Under the pieces are notes generated by a model. The model saw nothing but the letters and a program-made list of their open reading frames with translations, was not told where the DNA came from and did no database searches. The position numbers were made by a program, and so were the translations under genes. A DNA stretch of 64,000 bases from Undaria pinnatifida (Eukaryota > Sar > Phaeophyceae > Laminariales > Alariaceae). The DNA lies in NCBI GenBank assembly GCA_012845835.1, contig JABAKD010000020.1:14784471-14848470 (forward strand). The letters run 5' to 3'. Positions 34,976-48,800 of this stretch are shown here, one piece after another (the first letter of the stretch is position 1; every line of letters begins with the position of its first letter).

Positions 34976-36479
34976 ACTGATGTGGAGAAATAGCGTGTTT
35001 CTAACACTTAATATGTGCTTGCCTGCTGTGGAAGGTCCAGCACCAAATGCACCATCGCTGATCCAACCCAGAAGCTTTCATAGCTTTGCTGCCTATGCGG
35101 CTGACGTTGCTTTACGATAGGCGCATCATTTTTTTGGCGTTCATTCCCCACCCCCCCCTTTTTACTTATCTTCCCGCTACCACTGCCGAATGAAAAGCCC
35201 CCACGCACACAGCAAGCAGTAGGGTCACTAAGCACACACCTGCCAGACTTCTACTACAGTACTACTTTAGGTAGTCTTCTTTGCATTCGGAACAACAGAC
35301 ATCTAAATTTAAAAGTAGTGAGAAACTCACCCCCCCCCTTGCTTCAGCGCGCTACCGTTACACACCAAGATATTGTAATATCTGATTGTTGTGTAGACCT
35401 GCCCCCCTGACGAGAGGGGAGAAACAACGCGAGCAAATATATTACCAGGCGGAACATAGTTCATTGCGGCACAGCATCAGCATAACAAACGGCACTATTA
35501 ATAGCTAAAGAGTTACTTGAAAAAAAATATTACTAGCGCCGTCTGGTACCAGGTACGTAGTACTTAAAATACCCAGTACATTACGCAGCAAACAGGAACA
35601 GTTAATTGTTGTGGATGCAGCTACAGATGTAAGATTGCAATTGTAAGATTGTGTGAAGGATGCACACATACATCGTACAAATACGATAGGATACCACATG
35701 AAAAAGCAGACTATGTTCCATGCGATTTTCTGTTAACTACCACGTGGCGTCCGTTTTTTGCTTGGAAGAGTTTTTCGAGAAAAAAATTACCAGGTAGTAC
35801 GTATCGGGCACGAAGATTTCCCTCTTTATAATAATTGTTTGGCATCGCCGGCGAGAGCAACTCCAAGACCCTTGAGTTAATTGCGTCAGTCAATATCACC
35901 CCCTCGAGAACAGCACCAGTAAGAGTTCTTTTAGATGCTTTTAGGGACACACTAGTACTTGAAAATAGTTCAGGGTCATGTTTGCAGTGATAAAAGAAAG
36001 GCCTTCAATGCAAACGTCGTTATAGGCAAAAATAAACATCTGGTCAAGTTTTTGTTCCAAAACAATCAAGAGTTAAAACGGAAATCCTCCTCCGTTCCGT
36101 CAAGTAGCACATGACTGACTGACACACTACAGTGGCGGTAGAATCATAGCTGGGGGCGGTCCACGTCAACATCAATGTCAACGGCAGGAAAAAAAAACGG
36201 AACCCTTCACCCACCATCCGACACCTGCCACCAAACCTCAATTCCGCCACCACATAAACACACAATAAAAAAAAGAAGCAGAATCCTCCGCCCCTCCACC
36301 CCTCCCTAGCGCCCCTCCCTCTCCCCTCCCCCGAACAGAAGAAAACAAGAAGGCACAAAAACAATCAAATCACAGAAGAAGGCGCCACGAGTACTCGCAC
36401 CGAGTTTTTTTAATACTCACACAATAGCCCGTGCCAGGAAAAGTTACCAGGGCCCGTGCCAGGAAAAGTTACCAGGCGT

Positions 36480-36865
36480 AACTTAAGTGGACATGCCCCA
36501 GACATGCTATAGACTTGCCCTAGCCGCGCTCTAGCCCGTGCCTTAAACGTGCTATAGACGCGCTCTAGACGTGCTCTAGACGTGCCCTAGACGCGCTCTA
36601 GATGTGCTCTAGGCTCTAGACGTGATCTAGACGTGCTCTAACCGAGCCCTAGTCGTGCTCCAGCCGTGCTTTAGGCGCTCTAGACGTGCCCTAGACTTGC
36701 CTCAGACGTGCCCTACAGTAGACGTGCCTTAGCCGTGCCCTAAACGCACTCTAGCCGTGCCCTAAACGCACTCTAGCCGTGCCATAAACGCGCTCGAGAC
36801 GCTCTTAAGCACGCTGCAAATGCACGCCACACGCGTTCTACGGAGAACGACCTGCGAGACACACT
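36480..36865. repeat. 11-bp minisatellite, CTAGACGTGCT type
   Basis: About 30 degenerate copies of CTAGACGTGCY (variants CTAGCCGTGCC, CTAAACGCGCT) run right up to, and include, the stop codon of the glutamyl-tRNA synthetase gene (minus-strand TAG at 36868-36866). The 3' untranslated region of that gene is therefore probably made of this repeat. Confidence 0.85.
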
Positions 36866-39800
36866 CTAGACGTGTTTAAGGGTACTAGTGAGAGTAGACA
36901 TCGCCTGCGTCTTTCCATCCGGAATCATGAACAGAACCAGAGGCTTTCCGTCCCCGCGGTACGGCTTGTCCGCGCGGAAGAACCCTCGACGCTCCAGCTG
37001 TACCACGTCCCCCTCGCGCATGTTGCGGAGTCCGGGGTCTCCCAGGGCCTCCGTTTCCGCACGAGTCTGCCGTGCGTTGATTGACGAAGAGAGATACGGA
37101 GGCGGGCGGGAGGGGGGCGGGGCGGGGGGTAGGAGGGGGTAAGGTTGCAAGCACCTTGATAAACAAAAAAACGTTTCATCTGCACAAAACCTACACTCAC
37201 CCGATCACTTAGGGTTGGTGGAAGTCCTTAAAGTCTGATGTTACGTGCGACACATGGAGGGCAAAAAAAAAAACGTGTGGGAGAAAACATAAACTCAGCC
37301 ACCGTAGAAATCGTCCTTCCAATCTGATCTTGTGATTCTTGATTAAAAAACACAGGGGAGGGAAAACAATCACTGTAGTGAAAAACGCCTTTCAGCTGCA
37401 GAAAAAAGGGGGGGGTGGGGGGGGGGACGCTGCGAGATAGCAGTTTTTTTTAACCTATTTGTTTCTTATTGATGTGTTGATACTAACCATAATCAAGTTT
37501 TCTTTTTTCTTATCCTCCGGCGGATGGGGCAAACTAAAACTCAAGCTCACCATACTTCCACGTATTTCCATACACGTCGTGTGTCGATTTAACTTAATTG
37601 CCTTTGCGATCCAGCGCTAGCTGGCGTGTCCTCCGCTTCCCACTATAGTGATAGCGTGAGCTGTCCCTACCATAATCAAGAAACTCACGACAGGGTTGAG
37701 GAAGTCCTTGAAGTTCTCCCCGTCTTCGATCTTGTCCTTTGTCACTAGGTAGTCGAACTCCACGAGCACCATCGGCACCAGATCCGGCACCTGAGAAAGG
37801 GCAAAACACAAGCACCCCATTCAGCCAACATGTCCCTTGACGGTCTACTGTAATTTACGCCCTTCAAGGCTTCCTTGGACTTAACATACTTTTGGTGTAG
37901 GGAGTTCGTTGACGTCTCTGACCCTGGCTACGCTAGGGGGAGGGCACGTTCGGGGGCCTTTTTTCGCGCTAGCTTGGGATCACTCGCGCGAGTGGCCCCG
38001 CCGTCCCTTAGCAGTCTGACCGTTTCGTGCCGTTTCGATTTAGCTATATCAATCCGCAACGGGACTGCCAATGAGTCGTAAGCTATCCTGCGACGAAGAA
38101 ACCTCCGAAAGTTTTTTTGTCCGTGAGGTACAGCGACCATGGGAATATGATAAGAGTGTCATGCTACAACACCCTGGCATCGGTCCTCTGTCCGCCAAGG
38201 AGCAAGGGTGTCATCAAACAACGACATATTCGGAAGCTGCGGCCAACGACGACGACCAACATTAGAAAAAAAGAAAGCCGGTTGACGTACACGGGAGGCG
38301 GTGAAGAGCGCGCCCACACACGGTCAAGAACAAAAAAACAAGCAGCGAGCTAGTTGGAAAAAAAAAAAAAAATAGCCATAAAATCACACAGAATTATCCC
38401 ATTAAGCACTACCCCCCCGTCCCCCGGCCGGCTCTCTCTCTCCCTCTCTTACTCTTTCGATTCCATTAGATTACTTCCACCATGTCACCACTTCAAAGAA
38501 AAAAAACATAATACAAATGTAATGAGGCTTTTTTTTGTCGGTATCTCTGACCTTAGCGAGCCAGGTGACCTTTTTTGTGGACTTGAAGTCTCCGTTAGGG
38601 ATGAACCGCCCCGACAGCCGTGTCGCCTTGCCTGTGTAACACACCGAACCGAAAGGCAACAACACAAACACGGTTCAGATTGACAGCAAAAAAAAAAAAG
38701 GTTTCCAACATGCAGGTACCAACCAGGTATCATAGAGAAGCAGACCTAAAAAAGCCGACGTCTCACGCAGGTGGCAAAGCCGAGTATCGAACACCCAATC
38801 GGTTGATCTCACAGCTCACGTGTTTCAAAAACAAAAACAGAAGAATACCATAACTGTACGAGTACAAAACGAAACACGGATACGACCACGTAGTCGCCTT
38901 TTGTTGTTCCAGTTTCCCTTCAGTTTTAGCAGATACTCAAAACATAGTGTTACCATTATTTGTGCAACAATAGGCAACACAAAACAGCCGCCACATCCCT
39001 GACGGCAACACGCAGCACAGCCAGTACCCCTCGAAGGGGACCATGCAAGGGTAACACGTAACACAACCGCTATACACACCCCGAAGGGCAACATGTAAAA
39101 CACATACTTGAACACCATGGCCGTTACACCGTACCGCGAAGGATAACATAAAATGAAACGTGGCGGGACGGCATGACTCACCCGCGGCATCTTTATCGAT
39201 CTTGCCGATCTTGACGTTTCCCCAGTTCTTGAGCGTGACCTCCTCCCCCTCCACAAGCGTGTCCGCGTCGCCGCCCTCTAGAAGCACCACGGACGCAAGC
39301 CTCATGGCGCGCTGTCCGATCTCAGGGTGCTGTCACCGTGGGCACGTGCGCGCAAAAAGAGGAAGACAGGAAAAACTGATGAAAAGAAAGAAAAAAGAGC
39401 AAGAACAAGCACATACAACGCAGTATTTCGCCCTTGTTGTTGCTTGCTGCACGATGGGACGCGAGCGTCATAGCGCGCTGTTCGATCTCAGGGTGCGGTC
39501 GCCTTCAGCACGAGCACGCCAAACACAAAACGAAACACAAACAAGAAGAACGTGATACGCCATCCCCCCCCAATAGACGTACAACACGCGGCCAGCAATG
39601 CCGATACTTTGTGCTGCCGTTGCACGCGGCCCCTGGAAGCTCCATAACATCGCACTTCCCGATTTTTAGGTCGCTATTCCTGGTGCCCGAAGTGATTAAC
39701 TCTCTCTGCACGTTGGAGCCAGCCGCCAACGCTATGATACAAGTGTGATACGGCAATCACGCACATTTCGATAGAGGTGTTAGGGTATACCACCTTTTGT

Positions 39801-42800
39801 CTGAAACGTTTTCTTAACCCGATTGGGCTCCTTAACCCTTTTCCAACTCCGAAGATGCTTTCCTAGTCTAACTCCAAGTGTTTTGTGCCCATGTCGGGAG
39901 TGCGGTGCTCAAAAGGGTTTATAAGCTATAACTCAAAATCGAGGAAACGTCACTATTATTTTTTAAAACAATTTTCGCTGTATACCTCTAGGCCATGGGC
40001 TTGTTGTTCACAGGGTATGATAGCACTTTCATTTTCCCCCTACCAAAGAAAGCCTCTTTGGGAGAGGCGCGGAACTCCTCAAGGGGGCAGCCTCAAGAGG
40101 CAAACGGTGATGTCACCTCCACAGTAGCATGCGTGCAATAGGCTGCGCATGGCCGGAACCTATTGGACAAAGGTTCGGTCTTCCCTCCCTCCCTCCCTCC
40201 CTCCCTCCCTCCGTCCTTCTCGTGCGTACGTTGCGAACAAAACAAGCAAAACCGCGTTACCCCCACCCCCCACCCCCCACCACCGCCTCCTGAGCCGGGT
40301 ACCGATCCCGTTGTTTACCTTCGCACTTTCCCCGCCCCTCTTCTCCCCGTGTCTGCATGATCGGTTAAAACCCGACGTCTTCCATGCCGGCATAGTAGGG
40401 ATGCCAGGGTCTACACCATATGGTCATACTATTACGGCCATGCAAAAACTGAGTGCACTCCCTTTCCCCCCTCGCCCCCGCCCCTAACTCGGTCCTTATT
40501 TGTTCGCATAAAACGGGCCTTAAAATAGTGTCGAGCGTAGTGTTGTATACCGGTAGGTTGGTGTACAGGGCTGACCTTTGGGTGGAGTGCGACGGGGATG
40601 GACACCACGTTCCCCTCCGGCGCGTTTTCGATGTGCAACTCCACGCACGTCTCCTTGAAGACGCCCATGTAGCGGTGGGCACCCTGCTCGTACTTTTTCT
40701 TGTTCATCGACCAGAACTTATCCCACTCCATGTTCGTCACCTTCTTCGAGGCTCCCTATAGTGAACACACGCGCTATACAGTAAGTGTGTGTGAGCCAAT
40801 GTAAGTGCATGTATGCGCGTTTGAATGCGCGTGTATGCGCGTTAGTGTGTGTGCTTTGTGAGTGAATGAATGTATGTGTATGCGCGTTTGTATGCTGCGC
40901 GTGTAATACGCGTTAGTATTGTGTGTCTGCGGGTTTGTACGTGGGCGTACGCGCAGTTGTATGTGCGTGTACGCACGTTGGTATGTGCGTGTATGCGAAT
41001 TGTATGTGCCTGTGATTCTTGTTCATTACCGGACCTTGTCCCATTCTATGTTCGCCATCTTTTCTCAGGCTCCCTAAGTCAACAAGTATTAAGGAGTAGA
41101 GTGTGTCAGAGACTGTGTTTACACTCGTGCGTATCCGTGTGAACTAAGACAAAACACAAAAAACAAGCCGGAAATACAAACGCCCATGCACCCACCCACC
41201 CACCCACCCACCCACCTGCTGCAGCATGAAATCTCGGAGCGCCGCAGGGCTGACCCCCCTCCGAATAACGCCCTGGACCGTGGGAAACCTGGGGTCGTCC
41301 CAGCCCTCCACCCTCCCCTCCTCCACGAACCATCCCAGGTGTCGCTTGCTCAGGACGGTTCGCATGAAGTTCATGCGCGCGTAAGAGTGCACCACCACCT
41401 TCCGGAGGCCTAGTTTCTCCTACATAGGACACGGGGAGACGGGAGGGGGTCGGGGTGGGGGGGTACACAATACAGTACCAGTCGTGGTTCCTCACTAGTG
41501 CGGTGTGCGGCGCCTTGCCAGACGGTAAATACCCGCACTACTCCTGGATAACAATGCGGTGCTCTGTCGGACGAGGTCGTGACAACCGTTTTTCACCGCA
41601 CCACACAGGGTCCAGAGTCACACCCCACGGCAGGGGTTTTACACTTTTGGCCAGGCGTTTCTGACCGGGGTTGAGGTCCTCAAGTCAAGTGTGCCAGTAT
41701 CGGTTGGAATAATAATTTTTACGAGCATGATATCTTCGTTTTAGTACTAGGGCATAGAAATGTCGGTCGGGTTGCGGTAACCACGGCAGGGTTTTTTGCA
41801 CTTTTTGGTCAGGCGTTTCTGACCGGGGTTGAGATCCTCAAGTCAGGTGTGCAAGTATCGTTTTACGAGTATGATATGTTTGCTTCAGTACTATTAATAG
41901 CGCATAGAAAAATGTCGGTCGGGTTGCGCGAACGAATGTCTTCGATTGTCATGTTTCGAGTGAGATAATAAGCGCCTTACGTCAGGTGCTCAGAAACTTC
42001 TTAGAATATGCTGAACCCCCTAGCGTGGGATGACTCTCTGCATACACCAAAAGATACCGCCCTAAACTGGGCCCCCACATCAAAGAGTATCGTACTAAAC
42101 TGGACCCCCACACCAAACGTTACCGCACTGAAATGATCCCCCACACCGCACTAAAGTAGGGCACCGCATTGAGGGAACCGCACTATCGTGGAACCATAAA
42201 TGCACCTGGAACCAAGCGTACTGCTCGTCCCGATCGAAGCATAGCGTCCGTCGTCACAAGCGATCTTCACCGAACTAAATTGGGATCCCTCACTAAAGGA
42301 TACCGCACTAAAATGGATCCCCGCGCTAACGGATACCGCACTAAACTGAACCACCGCGCTAAAGGATACCGTGCTGAAATGGACCACCGCACTAAAGGAT
42401 ACCGCACTAAACTGGACCGCCGCACTAATGCGGAACCATAGCCGTACCTGGAACCAAGCGTACTGCTCGTCTCGGTCGAGGTACTCCGTGGTGCGGCAAG
42501 CGTGCGTGACGCCCTCGACGGAGTCGATGATGGGGCAAGCGAAGTCATAGGTCGGGTAGGCCTTGTGCTTGGTGCCCGTGCGGTGGTGCGGAGTGTCGTT
42601 CATCCGGTACATGACGGGGTCTCGCATCGTGCCTGCGCACGAAAATAAAAAAACACGAACAAAACGCAAACAGAAAAACAAAATCATCAAACATTAAATA
42701 CAAAGACAGATTGATTGGTTGATTTCACAGCTCATGTAGTTGAAATAGTTTTAATAAAACGCACACAGAAACATACGCACGGGACAAAAAATACAAAGGC

Positions 42801-45800
42801 ATACGACAACGTATGTGTCGGTATTAGACTAGATGTATGCGAAAAGTATACATACTATATGGTACACATGTACATAGGTACATGGCAATTTTACATGGAT
42901 GTGTACGGAGTGAGAATATATCCACGGAGCGGTGTTTTTACGGAGAGGTTCGATCAAACCGCACCGCTCCATGACATTGGTAGCGACGGATATTCGCTCC
43001 TCGACAATCCGCAACTGTTTCCACAAGCGGATATCCGATCCGTTCCGCTCCGTAACACACAAAAAAAATCTGCTCCGCTCCGTGACATTTTCAAGGGTGG
43101 ATATCCACTTTGGAATCCGGTCGCCCCGGTGGCGTATCAGATTATATCCTCGAGCCTGGTACAGGTCAGTTTCGTGAGTTCGAGCCCCGCCGAGTGCATA
43201 CTCGTGTAAATCCGTTGGGACTTTTTCTTGTGCACAAATTGACTTGCGGAAAGCGCGACGGCGTGCGTTAGCAACACTCGATGTAAAATCGACGAGCAGT
43301 GGGATTGAACCCTATGCGCGATAAAATTTCAAGGCAAGAACCAGGAGGAAGAAGGGACGACACCTGTGACCACGGCTTGTCCAGAAGCTGGAAAGTAATG
43401 TGTGAGAAAAAATAAAAATAAAAATAAAAAAACACTCCGCAATAATCCGTGAGCTTCCCGACGCGCGGATATCTGCTCCGCCCCGCCCCGCTCCGTGGCA
43501 AAATGAAAATAAAACACTCGCTCCGTACGGAATATAACTGCGAGGTTGAAACCGTGAAAAGCGGCATTTCTACGGAGCGGTTCGACGCACTCCGTATCAA
43601 GTACTCCGTACCTACTCCGTTGCATATCTCACGGATCAAAACGCTGAAAGTCACGGTTTTCTCACGGTCGAAATTGTTCAGAATACTGGATAACCTGCCA
43701 TAAAACAACTTGATATAACAGTGTACTCCTTGTATGGTGCAGATAGCGACGGCATCCATCCCCCGCCCCGCGTAAACAACGCAATATGAACAGGTGGTCG
43801 TTTTGATGCTTTTCACTGTGTTGGTTTAGTTAGTTTCACGTTTCACTGTTGTTGACTTCTTTCATGGTGGAGAGCCGTGCTCCTGGGTCAAACGCTGCTG
43901 CTGTTCCCGTGTGTTGCCCCGGCCACCGTCACTCTGTGATGGATGATCAGCAAATGTTCAAGTAGTCAATACTCAATATTCTTGTTTTTGCTTGTTTTCT
44001 CGAGGGACGCACGAGGGACGCAACGTTTTACACGTGCACCTTTCTCCTTTTTGGTGCTGGGCGTTGGGCGCCACAAGGTTTCGCAAACAAAAATGTCAAT
44101 TTTATCCGCCAGTGCAACGTATCCCTTCGTATTTCCTGGTATTTACTCGCGGATATCCGTATCATTTTCACGGTTAACCGTACCGTTTTAACGGATGATT
44201 GCTACGGTGCACCGTGGGGAAATGCCGCGGTTTAGCACGGTTTTGCTCCACGGAGTGAGATAAACCGCTCCGTGAAAAAAAACGTATCCGCTCCGCAATA
44301 ATCCGTGGCATTTGTAGCGGCGGATATCCGCTCCGTGACAATCCGTGACTTTCCCCGCAAGCAGATATCCGCTCCGCTCCGTGACATATTCAAAGGCGGA
44401 TATCCGCTCCATAGTAATCCGTGAAATTTGTAGCGGCGGATATCCGCTCCGTGACAATCCGTGACTTTTCCCACGGGCGGGCATCCGCTCCGCGAGATCA
44501 AAAAACAAAAAAAAAATGCTCCGCGGAGCGGTGCTTACTCCGTACACATCCCTGTTATTTTTCGGGTCAACAGGCGCCGTCCGGAAGGAGCCTAAGAAGT
44601 ACCTGGTAATAGGCACGCATAATCGTACCAATGCGTCGTCTACGAAGGGCGTGCAAGAATGCAATAGGTTCGTTCTACGGTAGCACCCCCAACTTTTCTT
44701 TACGAAATCGCCGGTTTCAAAGCCAGCTCCCGGCCTTATCTCCTGAAATACGGTGTCCCTCGACACCCTCCCCGACGTCATCGATCGATAAGCCTTTGCA
44801 CACAAGAAAACATATGGATAATTTGTTTTCAATTGCATCCTTTCTTTGTGTCCAGCAGCCATGAAACGTTCGTTAAAGAAAATCGCTGGTTTTTTGGGGG
44901 GGCTATCGTAGTAAGAATCAGTCGCAAGAATGCGATAGAGGTGACACATTTTGGCCAAAAACATACCTGGTAGTTTTGTTTCCAAATGACGGGCCTCCTT
45001 AACCCATTTCCAAGTCCTATAATGAGATGCTTTCCTAGTCTAACTCCAAGTGTTTTGTCCCCCGTGTCGGGAGTGCGGTGCTAAAAAGGTTATAACCCCT
45101 CCACAACTGAAAAGCCTTTGCTGGGGACAAACTACTTGGAATCAGTGCAGGGAGGGGTTTTGGGGGATCTCAAAACGTTAGTTAACCCAATATCACCGTG
45201 ACGTCACTTTTGTTTTGCAAGATGAACACTGTGTACCAGGTATATATATTGGCACCTACTCGTAGGCCATGGCTTTTGGTCATCGGATGGCACTTTCAGT
45301 TTTCCTCACAATACCTTTTTTTGGCGAGGAAAATGAAGACCTCCTCAATTGAGGAAGGGGCCTCCGAAAAAAAAAAAGGTGTACCTTTACCGTGTAGCAC
45401 GTGTCAGTGCCACCTGCTGCGAAAAAAAAAGGTGTACCTGTACCGTGTAGCACGTGTCAAGTGCCACCTGCAGCGCAAAACACAAAGGTGCACCTTTATC
45501 GTAGCACGTGTCAAGTGCCACCTGCAGCGAAAAAAAAGTGTACCTTTACCGTAGCATGTGTCAAGTGCCACCTGCTGCGCGCAATGCCGTACATCTCCCT
45601 TCATCACACTTCGCACGTACACATTGCCCCCACACCCCGGGGGGCTGGTTGGTGTGCCGCCGAAATGCCGTAATCACGTGCTATTTTTTTTTTTTTCGTC
45701 TTTAGAATTATGAACTCCCGAAGGGGTTCAACGAGTAGTGCGAGCAGTGCCGGTCGCGCTTACCGTTCACGCTGGCGTAATCTGCCTTCGCGCGGAGGCA

Positions 45801-48800
45801 AAACGCCTCCGTCCCTTTGTCCCCCTTCAAAAGGAGTTCGAAAAGCCGGAGGTTTTCCTTGATGGGGGTGTCGCGCTTAGCCGACGGCTGGAACGCCCTT
45901 CTCTCCTCTTGCATCGTGTCCTGCTCGGCCCCAGCCAACGAGAAAAACAAATTGAACACGCGTAAAACAATGGATACACACTTAAAAAGACAAGAAAAAA
46001 AAGGACAAATATATATACCTGGTAATTGACAGTACAGAGAGAGGGCGCTCGAGAGAGGATCGCAAGGGAAAGAAAGAGAGGATGGAGAAGCAGAGAGAAA
46101 GTGAGAGACAGTCAAGAGAGAGAGCGAGCAATGCGTTGTTGAATGAGGGTCCTGACCTGGGGTGTGTCGTCCATGTAGGCATCTCCGTTCTTGATCATGA
46201 CCAGAGCATACTCCTTGAACTCCTCGAAACGGTCGGACGTGTACGTGACCATGTCTGCTCGGACCTGCTCGCACATGACAAGACACGACACGACATGTCA
46301 CCACACGTCACAACAGGTCAGATCACGTCACAAAATGCCACGTCACGACATGCCACGACACATGATGGCATAACACGTCTCATCACGTCACAGCACGCCA
46401 AATCAAATCACTACCGGTCGCCGCACGTCACCACGCGTCATGACGCAACACGTCACGACACGCAACTTCACTTTACGTCACGTCACGACACAACACGTCA
46501 CGTCACAAAACAACACGTCATATCACGACGCGACATCTGATGACACAACGTGTCGCGTCATGCCGCGACACTAGACGTCACGACATATCACACGTAGCGA
46601 AACGACACACCACGGGATGAGGGGACCCAATCAACATACAGAGAGCAGGAGGAAAAGTGGGGGGGGGGAAGACAGACAGCCGTAACCTACAAAACTCGAC
46701 GGAACTGCGCAGACAAACAGCCTCAACATTTAGTGCCACCACGCGCTGTCGGCGAACAACGTTTCGTAAAAAGAGGGTTACAATACAACGAGGCATTTCA
46801 ACAACACGCGAACGCAATATTAACGAAAGCTTTCGCTCGTGTGCTGTTCAAACCGCTGATTGTGGCTTTCCTGTTCGAATCATTTGTCATCGATAAGACC
46901 AAACACTAGCACTGGATGCTGAGCGTTTTCTTCTAACCCATACCATAAAAACAGCAACATCAACAGTCAAACATCAACACGAACTAAAGGGTTATTCACT
47001 CATCCGTATGCAAGGGCAGCTTCCACTGCCGGAGCAGTAACGGTGACCGCCGGTAGGGACAGCTCGCGCTATCGCTATCGCAGGAACCGAAGGACACACC
47101 AGCAAACCAGCTGGATTGCGAACGCCATTGAGCTAAATCGACGCAAATGTATGGAAATACGTACGAGTGTGGTGAGCTCAAGCTTTAGTTTTCCCCATCC
47201 GCCAGAGGATTACACTAATCAAAACGTCTACACACGCCCAATAAAACCAAGCACAAGCCGCTGAAGACAAAACTACAATTTACAAAAAGAAAAATGCTCC
47301 ACACCGTTTGAACCTCCACCACGGCACCGCTCCTCCAGCGGCGTAGGCTCATCCAATTCGTTCGGAGCAAGAAAAAAAAAATGTCCTCTCTACCTCACGG
47401 ATCGCGCTCGTCCACCGCGCGCACTAGCCGCAGGGGCTCGCAACGCTCGTTTAGCGACCTTCTGTTAGCGTACAAATCTCAACATTTTTTAGGAGAATCG
47501 GCGCTATCACAACTTACAATTCCCTGAATTGTTCCTTCCACACTCGTTTCTGTAACAACCGCTCCTCGACAAACCCACAACGGCGGGGTACGTGACCGGC
47601 CGCCCCAGGAAACACTTCCCACACTCTTGCCACCATGAACCGCCAAAAGTACTGAGGAGGCGGCGGCCTCTCTCATCTCGGCCAGGCGAGAAGACGGTTT
47701 CCCCGGACCCTGGAGTCGAAAACGGATATTTTTTACCGTCACGAGAGAGCATATATGCCCGGTTCACGGCGCTCTTGCCCCTTCACGGACAGCGGTCAAC
47801 CTTGACGGTCACAGCTGTCAAGGACGTCCCAACACTACAAAATATTACGGTCACAGCTGTCAAGGACCTCCCAATACTAAAAACTATTATAGTGACGAAG
47901 AGGTTTTGACGAGTCAAAAGCTCCACCGTCATCATAAATATTTGGCCACGAGGCTGTCATGAATCACGCAGCTTGCTATCTCGACCACTCAACTGTTCGA
48001 ACTTAGTATCGACCACTCAAACTGGCAGAACTCACAGCCAATGTAATAGAAGTAATTTAGCAAAAAACGAATACAGCACACGCGGCCAGCCGGCAGCAAG
48101 GGCACGGCGCAAGCCGCCCGAGACCGCCCCCGAGACAGCCGGGGCGGGGAGCACGATGAGGGAGTTTCGGACAGAGGGGCGGTCCTCATTGATGGTTAGC
48201 GCGACAAGAACTCAAAAATGCGTCTAAAAAAAGCTGAGGAGCGCTAAGGGTGCACCGCCAACATCATCGTATCTGTGTTTATGTGCTCTGTACGAACAAA
48301 AACTGGAAATAGAGAGATGTGAAGTGGGCGAAAATATGAAAAAAACGAAAAAAAGCGAAAAAGCGAAAAAAGGCGTAAACTATACTTTGAAGTATGATTT
48401 TAGACTTGAAAAAAAAATACTCTGTGAAAAACGTAAACAATACACCAAGTACATATATAGAAATATCTATACAGATGCCATACAAACAAAAAAGCAGCAA
48501 CATTACAAACAATAGCACACATTGTATCACACAAGAAAACAAAAAAGCAACAACAACGGAGACAACATCAACAACACCCGCAAAGAGCAAAATAAATAAA
48601 TACTCGAAGTCGCAAAAAGACGAGCAGCGGTATGGTCAGAAACTAGCAAGGGCAAAAAAATCACAAAACAAGAAAAAAAACGACAGGAGAGCAAAACGGG
48701 CAAGAAAAATCACAACTCTTGTACCAGGTAGCAACCAAGCACCATCAGGTAGTTAGTTGGTGTACAAGGCGCAGCAACCTCACCCCAAGCGTGGCAAGGT

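Larger units (their letters stand above)
31645..36865. other. Intergenic region between convergent 14-3-3 and glutamyl-tRNA synthetase genes
   Basis: No gene seen on either strand. It holds the 3' flanks of two genes pointing at each other and several simple repeats (listed separately). The AT-rich part around 34200-36400 contains five TACCWGGTA palindromes. Confidence 0.6.

Noticed and set aside
41401-41420. Apparent frameshift at the start of GluRS exon 12
   Set aside because: Rechecking the base count showed that the frame is intact (68 codons from 41419 to 41216) and matches the family without a break.
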